Assembly (NCBI GenBank): GCA_003153915.1
Contig: PMBX01000014.1
Coordinates: forward strand, 6,641 to 18,364
Source: Phycisphaerales bacterium
Lineage (GTDB): Bacteria; Planctomycetota; Phycisphaerae; SM23-33
Direction of reading: 5' to 3'
Length of the DNA stretch: 11,724 nt
The notes beneath the pieces were generated by a model that did not search any database, was not told the origin of the DNA, and saw only the letters and a list, made by a program, of their open reading frames with translations. Positions 7,232 to 11,724 of the stretch are shown piece by piece (the stretch's first letter is position 1; the number at the start of each line of letters is the position of its first letter). Made by a program: the position numbers and the translations under genes.

Positions 7232-7997
7232 GAGTATTACGTTGTCGCCTGGCTGATAATTTGCGAACCATCCCGCTCAGCAGCCGCAGCATGCCCAGGA
7301 TTATGGCCAGTCCGAGCAACGCCACCACGGCCAGCCAACCGAGGTTCCAGCGGTAGGTGACGAAGGCGATCACGCCGTATCGCAGGAATCGGCCTATGAA
7401 ATTGGCGGCCGCGAAAGGCCAGCGGCTGTAGCGGCAGCTTGTGGCCAACATGCGGACGATATCCACGGGGATCGGCACGAGGTTGAAGACCACCAGGATG
7501 GCAAATGGCGCCTTGGCGAACCATCGGGCGGCGGCCCGGTGGGCGCTGGTGTCGCGGACGGAGGCGATCCGCCGTCGCCGCAACAGCCAGGTGAACAGGT
7601 GATAATCGTTGAGGTTGGCCAAAGTCGAGCCGACCGCCCCGGCGGCGGCAACCAGAAGCATGGTGGCCATCAAGTTATCGGCGACGGCGGCTTGGCGAGT
7701 CGCCACGGCAGCCACGGCCCAGCCGGTGGGCAGGGGCAGGAAAGTACAGCACAGGGACAGATACCCCGCGAAGCCCGCCAGTTTCGCGATTGGGGTGGAT
7801 TCCGTAAACGCGCGGATCGGATCACTCGTCCAGGCCGATAGCGTCTGGCCTTGTCGCCCGGCCAGGACAACGACAACGACGCACGCCGCTGCAAAAACGG
7901 CTGCATATGCAATAAACCACCGCCGGACGGACACATCGTCGGGTCCGCTGGGGGAGGCATCGCAAGGCGGCTGGGGTTTAGGGGAGCAGGCGTCCAT
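7212..7997 (-). CDS. VTT/SNARE-associated domain membrane protein
   Basis: A 261-residue inner-membrane protein of the VTT (DedA/SNARE-associated, YqaA-like) superfamily. The best-studied members move or flip phospholipids and undecaprenyl phosphate. Features: TM at 27-46, a re-entrant LCCTFLPLPTGW stretch (82-93), a small-residue helix with GAVGSTLANLNDY (120-132), FNLVPIPVDIVRML (171-184) with the prolines of the second re-entrant loop, NFIGRFLRYG (199-208) matching the family's conserved Gly-Arg helix, and a last TM at 219-241. The start overlaps the ATPase gene by 20 bases, implying co-transcription. The ribosome site is weak, and GTG at codon 22 is a possible alternative start. The last six residues (SQIKL and part of the preceding Leu) come from the palindromic element downstream, so the original C-terminus may have been different. 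The substrate is not readable from sequence. Confidence 0.8.
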   Translation of the reverse strand: MDACSPKPQPPCDASPSGPDDVSVRRWFIAYAAVFAAACVVVVVLAGRQGQTLSAWTSDPIRAFTESTPIAKLAGFAGYLSLCCTFLPLPTGWAVAAVATRQAAVADNLMATMLLVAAAGAVGSTLANLNDYHLFTWLLRRRRIASVRDTSAHRAAARWFAKAPFAILVVFNLVPIPVDIVRMLATSCRYSRWPFAAANFIGRFLRYGVIAFVTYRWNLGWLAVVALLGLAIILGMLRLLSGMVRKLSARRQRNTLSQIKL

Positions 7998-8673
7998 CTT
8001 TCATGTGCACCACGCGGTTAGCGAAGGCGGCCGCTTCGGGCGAATGTGTGATCATAACAATCGTCTGGCCGCGGAGGCGATTGAAGTTCCGCAGAAGTTC
8101 CAGCAGAGCCGTGGCGTTGAGCGAGTCCAGGCTGCCGGTGGGTTCGTCTGCCAGCAGGAGGTCCGGGTCGTGCGCAATGGCGCGCGCGACGGCGACTCGC
8201 TGTTGTTCGCCGACGGACATCTGGGAGGGTTTTCGCCTCGCCAGGTGTGGTATCCCCACGGCCTCCAGGAGGGGTTGCACTCGGCCGTCGGAGGGCAATC
8301 CGCGGACGCGAAGCCAGATCGCCACGTTATCGGCGGCGCTGAGCACGTTAATTAGATTGAATCGTTGAAAGACCAAGCCGATGTGCTTCCGCCGCAGCAC
8401 GTTGCGGGCAGAGTCCTTTAGCGGGACCTGGCGGTTGTTGAGGAATACCTCCCCGGCATCTTGGGGAGTGACCAGCCCCAGGACGTGAAGCAGGGTGGTT
8501 TTCCCGCATCCGCTGGGGCCCATCACGGCCAGGAACTCACCCTTTCGCACGGTCAGGTCCAACCCGCGCAGGACATGGACTCGCCCCGCCCCGCGGCCGA
8601 AGGACTTCTCAATATCATTGGCCACGACAATGTTTCCGCCGTCGTTACTCAAGGGCAAGGGCCTCCGCGACAT
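7978..8673 (-). CDS. ABC transporter ATP-binding protein (LolD/MacB type)
   Basis: A 231-residue cytoplasmic ATPase that powers the FtsX-type permease encoded just upstream. All motifs are intact: Walker A GPSGCGKT (52-59), Q-loop Gln103 (VFQRFNLI), signature MSVGEQQ (152-158), Walker B LLLADE (172-177) with catalytic Glu177, D-loop SLD (181-183), switch His210 (ITHS). Length and the PTGSLDS stretch fit the type VII (MacB/LolCDE/FtsEX) subfamily, which drives mechanical export of lipoproteins, peptides or toxins and not channel transport. The ATG at 8673 overlaps the permease gene by 29 bases and is preceded by GGAAGG; a GTG at codon 17 (just after the permease stop) would also keep the full domain. 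The 3' end overlaps the VTT gene by 20 bases. Confidence 0.93.
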   Translation of the reverse strand: MSRRPLPLSNDGGNIVVANDIEKSFGRGAGRVHVLRGLDLTVRKGEFLAVMGPSGCGKTTLLHVLGLVTPQDAGEVFLNNRQVPLKDSARNVLRRKHIGLVFQRFNLINVLSAADNVAIWLRVRGLPSDGRVQPLLEAVGIPHLARRKPSQMSVGEQQRVAVARAIAHDPDLLLADEPTGSLDSLNATALLELLRNFNRLRGQTIVMITHSPEAAAFANRVVHMKDGRLLP

Positions 8674-9862
8674 CGACTCTACCGGCCTTCCACGCCGGAT
8701 ACACGGCGCTGGCCATAGCCCCGACCGCTGCGACGGCGACGGCGACGGCGATCCATTCCCAGGTGATAGTCACCGTCAGCAACGGCCGGAATGCCTGGAT
8801 GGCGCGTGCGGCCAGGAAGCTGCCGCCCACGCCCGCGACCATCCCCGCGCCGCTGAGTATCAGCGATTCGGCGGCAATCTGGCGGGCCAAAAACGTCCTG
8901 GAGGCCCCGGCGCTCTTGAGGATCGCGATTTCGCGGGTCCGCTGGAGCACCATGGTGTAGAGCGTAATCATTATGAACAGGAACGCGATAATCATCGCCA
9001 CGGTGTTGACCGCGTCAACGTACACGAACATGATGCCGAACTTCTCCATCAACATTCCGCGATAGCGGGCCACCGCCACGACGTCCTGGCCGGTCAGTTT
9101 TGCGATGGCGCCGGCTGCCGGGCCGGGGTCCACGCCCTCGGCGAGCTTGACGAACATCAGCGTGCCGCGGGTCATGTCGCCGTTACCGAAGAGATACTGC
9201 GCCGTCGCCCTCGGCAGGAACACCCGCGCCATCGCCCCGGCCGGTACGATCCCGACGATCCGCCAGTGGTGGTTGGCCGCAAAGACCGTCTGGCCGAGTT
9301 GATAGCCTCCCGCCTCGGCCAGGCGCGTGTCGATGACCAGTTCCAGACCGTTGTGTGCCGGATCGGAAAGGTCTTGTTCGTCGATCTCGATGACCTCGCC
9401 ATTGCCCGTTCCGCCCGTCAATAGTTTGGATCGGATCCAACGGCCGAAGTCGCCCCGCGGGTCGAAGAGCCGGCCTTGGCTGATCTTTCTTCCGCCCGAC
9501 AGCGCGTCCCACTGGTCCGGATCGACCCCGGCGGCCATCTGGTCCTGGCCGGCGAGTTTCATCTGCCAGGTGAAGACCGCAACCACCCGCCGGACCATCT
9601 GGGGGAGTTCCTCGGCGATCTTGTCTGCGTAACGGTCCGCCAGCGCCGCGCCGCTTTTGTCGGAGGCGTTGTCTCCCCAGCCTCGCGGAAGGACGATCAG
9701 GTCGGCGTCCACCGATTCCCACCGCTGGGCGATCTCAAAGAGGCTGCCGCGGGAAAGCCCCCCCAGCGTGATCAACATGCACACGGCGATGCCGATGCCC
9801 ATGGCGCTGAAGGCGCTTCGCAGCTTGTGATGCAGGATATTGGCCAGAGGCAACCAGCCCAT
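8645..9862 (-). CDS. FtsX/MacB-type ABC transporter permease
   Basis: A 405-residue inner-membrane subunit with the four-TM layout of type VII ABC permeases: TM1 about 20-36, a large periplasmic domain (about 37-280), TM2 282-301, TM3 333-354, TM4 368-386. The coupling-helix motif QRTREIAILKSAGAS (about 307-321) is the hallmark of the FtsX domain. A single permease gene implies a homodimer, as in MacB, whereas LolC/LolE form a heterodimer; there is no fused ATPase as MacB has. Substrate unknown: lipoprotein release, peptide or lipid export are all possible, and the LolA-like lipoprotein downstream makes a Lol-type role worth testing. It is first in the minus-strand cluster. The ribosome site before 9862 is weak; CTG or other upstream starts cannot be excluded. 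Confidence 0.9.
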   Translation of the reverse strand: MGWLPLANILHHKLRSAFSAMGIGIAVCMLITLGGLSRGSLFEIAQRWESVDADLIVLPRGWGDNASDKSGAALADRYADKIAEELPQMVRRVVAVFTWQMKLAGQDQMAAGVDPDQWDALSGGRKISQGRLFDPRGDFGRWIRSKLLTGGTGNGEVIEIDEQDLSDPAHNGLELVIDTRLAEAGGYQLGQTVFAANHHWRIVGIVPAGAMARVFLPRATAQYLFGNGDMTRGTLMFVKLAEGVDPGPAAGAIAKLTGQDVVAVARYRGMLMEKFGIMFVYVDAVNTVAMIIAFLFIMITLYTMVLQRTREIAILKSAGASRTFLARQIAAESLILSGAGMVAGVGGSFLAARAIQAFRPLLTVTITWEWIAVAVAVAAVGAMASAVYPAWKAGRVDVAEALALE

Positions 9863-9898
9863 TGCTGTTATCTCGCGCCGCCGATCTTGCCGGGGCGT

Positions 9899-9940
9899 CA
9901 GGCGGACGTAGAAACGGCTTATACCATGAACGTCCGCCTG
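9899..9940. promoter_or_regulatory. Perfect 11-base inverted repeat, probable operator
   Basis: CAGGCGGACGT (9899-9909) and its exact reverse complement (9930-9940) are separated by 20 bases, with centres 31 bases apart, close to three helical turns. The arms bracket the -10 of the leftward promoter: one lies in its -35/-10 spacer and the other at about +2 to +12. That placement is typical of a repressor site bound by a dimer of dimers on one DNA face. It could alternatively form a hairpin at the start of the leftward transcript's control region. No regulator gene is in the window. Confidence 0.55.
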
Positions 9941-9946
9941 TTCGTA
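9918..9946 (-). promoter_or_regulatory. Extended -10 promoter for FtsX-ATPase-VTT operon
   Basis: On the minus strand TATAAG (9918-9923) is preceded by TGG, giving the extended -10 pattern TGnTATAAt. The -35 position 17 bases upstream (9941-9946, TACGAA) is poor, as extended -10 promoters allow. Predicted start near 9911 leaves a leader of about 49 bases before the ATG at 9862. Confidence 0.5.
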
Positions 9947-9986
9947 TGGGAATGTTGACTCCGGGCTTTTGTTGGAGCGGCTGTCC

Positions 9987-10016
9987 TTGACTTACCTCGC
10001 GTCGCATCGGGATAAT
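9987..10016 (+). promoter_or_regulatory. Sigma-70-like promoter for TsaC-phosphatase and rpiB
   Basis: TTGACT (9987-9992), 18-base spacer, GATAAT (10011-10016): five of six matches at each hexamer. The predicted start near 10023 leaves about 10 bases before the ATG at 10033. The ATG at 10015 lies inside the -10 and could not be translated from this transcript, which decides the start. Another TTGACT lies at 9955-9960 without a good -10. Confidence 0.65.
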
Positions 10017-10032
10017 GGGGGTCTGGAAGCCC

Positions 10033-11166
10033 ATGAAGACACAAGTGTTACAAGTTGTCGATGACGGCCAGGCAGCCCAGGCGGCCAGTCAAGGCGCTTC
10101 TGTGTTGTCGGGGGGAGGACTGGTGGCCTTTGCCACCGAGACCGTCTATGGTGTCGGCGCCTTGGCGGCCAACTCCGCCGCCATGGAGCGGTTGCGGGAG
10201 CTGAAGGATCGGCCGAGGCGGCCTTTCAGCTTGCATCTGGGCAAACCTGGGGACGCGGGGCGATATGTTGGCAACATGCCCGCCATCGCCCAACGCCTTA
10301 TCGCCAAGGCTTGGCCGGGACCTCTGACGCTTTTGGTGGCGTTAGGCGGCCGGCTGGCGGATGAGAAGCTCCAAGCCGCCGGACTTTACGAGGTGCTGGC
10401 CGGGGAGGACGTTATAGGCTTGCGCTGCCCGGATTGTCCGGTTGCCTCGGCGATGCTGTCGGCGGTGGATGGTCCCGTGGTGGCCCCCAGCGCCAACCGG
10501 GCCGGGGCGGGGTCCCCACGAACGGCGCGTGATGTGTTGGACCAACTGGAGGACCGGATCGACCTGCTTATCGACAGCGGTCCCACCAGATATGGTCTGG
10601 ACAGTACGATCGTCCACGTGGCCGCTGACGGGTGGAAAATCCTCCGCGAAGGCGTCTACAGCGCCCGGCGAATCCGGCAATTGCTCACCCAGACCTGGCT
10701 GTTTGTCTGCACGGGCAACTCCTGTCGCAGCCCCATTGCCGCCGGGCTGGCGCGGCGGCGCATGGCGGAGCGGATCGGCTGCCCGGTGGGGCAGTTGACC
10801 ATGAAAGGTTATGACATGCTCTCGGCGGGTATCCTGGCCGGAGAAGGCGCCCCGGCCACCCCCGAGGCAATCGCGGCGGCCGCAAGGTTCGGCGCCGATA
10901 TCTCCGATCACCGCACCCGAAAGTTGACCGTCGAGTTGATTCATCAAGCGGATATGATATTCTGCATGACGGACGTTCATGTGGCCGAGGTTCTGCGCCT
11001 TGCCCCGGACTCTGCGGACAAGGTCGCCAGGCTTGGGGACGCCCTAGACATCCCAGACCCCATCGGCGGGGGGCGGGATGCATACCGAGAAACCGCCGGC
11101 AAAATCGACCAGGCCCTGCGAAGGGTCTTTAACGAGCGAAGACATGAAGATCGCACTGGCGGCTGA
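10033..11166 (+). CDS. Threonylcarbamoyl-AMP synthase fused to low-molecular-weight phosphatase
   Basis: Two-domain cytoplasmic protein of 377 residues, numbered from 10033. Residues about 5-215 are a TsaC/YrdC domain, which makes threonylcarbamoyl-AMP from Thr, bicarbonate and ATP for the universal tRNA t6A37 modification. It has TETVYG (35-40), the KxR and SxN ATP-site motifs (KDR 58-60, SAN 153-155) and LDSTIV (189-194). The C-terminal domain of Sua5 is absent. Instead, residues about 222-370 form a low-molecular-weight phosphatase: P-loop CTGNSCRS with nucleophile Cys226 and Arg232, and the general acid in DPIGG (Asp342). CTGN-x-C and DPxGG are like B. subtilis YwlE, a protein arginine phosphatase; Ser230 sits where YwlE has specificity-determining Thr11 and classical tyrosine phosphatases have Ile. 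The ATG at 10033 is chosen because the upstream ATG (10015) overlaps the -10. The 3' end overlaps rpiB by 23 bases. The t6A role is well supported; phosphatase specificity is inferred. Confidence 0.9.
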   Translation: MKTQVLQVVDDGQAAQAASQGASVLSGGGLVAFATETVYGVGALAANSAAMERLRELKDRPRRPFSLHLGKPGDAGRYVGNMPAIAQRLIAKAWPGPLTLLVALGGRLADEKLQAAGLYEVLAGEDVIGLRCPDCPVASAMLSAVDGPVVAPSANRAGAGSPRTARDVLDQLEDRIDLLIDSGPTRYGLDSTIVHVAADGWKILREGVYSARRIRQLLTQTWLFVCTGNSCRSPIAAGLARRRMAERIGCPVGQLTMKGYDMLSAGILAGEGAPATPEAIAAAARFGADISDHRTRKLTVELIHQADMIFCMTDVHVAEVLRLAPDSADKVARLGDALDIPDPIGGGRDAYRETAGKIDQALRRVFNERRHEDRTGG

Positions 11167-11638
11167 CCATCGTGGGTACGGGGCAAAGGAACGCATCGCC
11201 GTTCTCCTCAGCGAGCGCAACCACCAGGTGCTCGACATGGGCACTAACAGCGCCAAGAGTTGCGACTATCCCGACTTGGCCTACCCCGCCGCCAAGGCGG
11301 TCGCCGACGGGAAAGCCGACGCCGCCATCCTGATCTGTGGCAGCGGTATCGGAATGACCATCTGCGCCAACAAGGTGCCCGGTGTGCGGGCGGCGCTGTG
11401 TCACGACGAACTGACCGCCCAGATGTCACGGCGGCACAACAACGCCAACGTGCTGTGCCTGGCCAGCGACCTGTTGGGGGACGAATTGATGCGTAGGATC
11501 GTCATTAGTTGGCTGGAGACCGATTTCGACGGTGGCGGGCGGCATGAGCGAAGGGTCCGTAAGATCGACTGGATCGAGAAGGGCAAGGACCCCAACAACT
11601 ACGATGAAAAAAACGGGCTTCGCGACAATGGCGCCTAG
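11144..11638 (+). CDS. rpiB: Ribose-5-phosphate isomerase B
   Basis: A 164-residue cytoplasmic enzyme interconverting ribose 5-phosphate and ribulose 5-phosphate in the pentose phosphate pathway; some relatives act on allose or galactose phosphates. Active-site residues align with E. coli RpiB: Asp8-His9 (DHRG), Cys65 in ICGSGIG (the base), Ser67 where E. coli has Thr, RRHNNAN with His98, and Arg133/Arg137 for the phosphate. The C-terminal stretch after 145 is polar and slightly longer than in short homologues. The ATG at 11144 begins the standard MKIALAADH start, so the in-frame ATG at 11078 is not used; a GAGCGAAG just upstream is a weak ribosome site. It overlaps the fusion gene by 23 bases in another frame and is likely co-translated with it. 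Confidence 0.95.
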   Translation: MKIALAADHRGYGAKERIAVLLSERNHQVLDMGTNSAKSCDYPDLAYPAAKAVADGKADAAILICGSGIGMTICANKVPGVRAALCHDELTAQMSRRHNNANVLCLASDLLGDELMRRIVISWLETDFDGGGRHERRVRKIDWIEKGKDPNNYDEKNGLRDNGA

Positions 11639-11680
11639 GCCTCTCGGCGGGCTTGGCCGGCCAGTCGCGTAGTCTGTAGG

Positions 11681-11698
11681 GCGGGGCTATGGCCCCGC
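11681..11698 (+). terminator. GC-rich hairpin downstream of rpiB
   Basis: Perfect 7-base stem GCGGGGC/GCCCCGC with a TATG loop, 43 bases after the rpiB stop. Only GGGTTCTT follows, so the T-tract is poor; it may still end or trim the rpiB transcript. The surrounding TAGGGCGGGGCTATGGCC wording also looks like a dispersed intergenic repeat. The 86 bases after rpiB contain no other feature I can support, apart from a short TGGCCGGCCA palindrome. Confidence 0.45.
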
Positions 11699-11724
11699 GG
11701 GTTCTTGAAGCCCCGTGCATCGCA

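Noticed and set aside
8495..9424. 309-codon plus-strand open frame opposite the ABC operon
   Set aside because: Shadow frame: the minus strand encodes an intact ATPase and FtsX permease over the same bases.
10015..10032. ATG at 10015 as start of the TsaC-phosphatase gene
   Set aside because: It overlaps the -10 hexamer GATAAT of the only good promoter, and the homologous part begins after the ATG at 10033.

Overview
The window looks like chromosomal DNA of a GC-rich Gram-negative-type bacterium, most likely a planctomycete (possibly Phycisphaerae). Reasons: genes are tightly packed and often overlap; an outer-membrane-style envelope is implied by a heavy-metal RND pump and a LolA-like lipoprotein; and a threonylcarbamoyl-AMP synthase/low-molecular-weight phosphatase fusion precedes rpiB, an arrangement I associate with Planctomycetota. 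The taxonomic call is inference. I see no rRNA, tRNA, CRISPR array, transposase, phage gene or replication origin, and no gene-free stretch longer than about 170 bases.

Layout. (1) Bases 1-4085, plus strand: the 3' part of a CusA-like Cu(I)/Ag(I) RND permease, whose stop overlaps the start of a large polytopic protein resembling GT-C (Dol-P-Man-type) glycosyltransferases. (2) Bases 4031-6064, minus strand: a family 2 glycosyltransferase and a zinc-ribbon sugar C-methyltransferase (NovU/TylCIII/TcaB9 type), transcribed methyltransferase first. The GT2 gene overlaps the GT-C-like gene tail to tail by 55 bases, in coding sequence on both strands. (3) Bases 6181-9862, minus strand: an FtsX/MacB-type permease, its LolD/MacB-type ATPase and a VTT-domain membrane protein, all with overlapping ends, then a lipoprotein with a LolA-like domain. 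A 125-base imperfect palindrome lies between the last two genes and supplies the last codons and stop of the VTT gene. (4) Bases 9863-10032: a divergent control region with a good sigma-70-like promoter to the right, and to the left an extended -10 bracketed by a perfect 11-base inverted repeat that looks like an operator. (5) Bases 10033-11638, plus strand: the TsaC-phosphatase fusion and overlapping rpiB, followed by a GC-rich hairpin.

How the genes may work together: genes 4031-6064, with the opposed GT-C-like gene, look like a small envelope-glycan module. FtsX permease, ATPase and LolA-like lipoprotein suggest an export or lipoprotein/lipid-trafficking module. The TsaC-phosphatase-RpiB block has the same order as Bacillus subtilis ywlC-ywlE-ywlF, with the first two genes fused. 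I found no system that is clearly new. The points most worth a second look are the fusion with its YwlE-like P-loop, the operator-like repeat, the palindromic element, and the Lol-like module.
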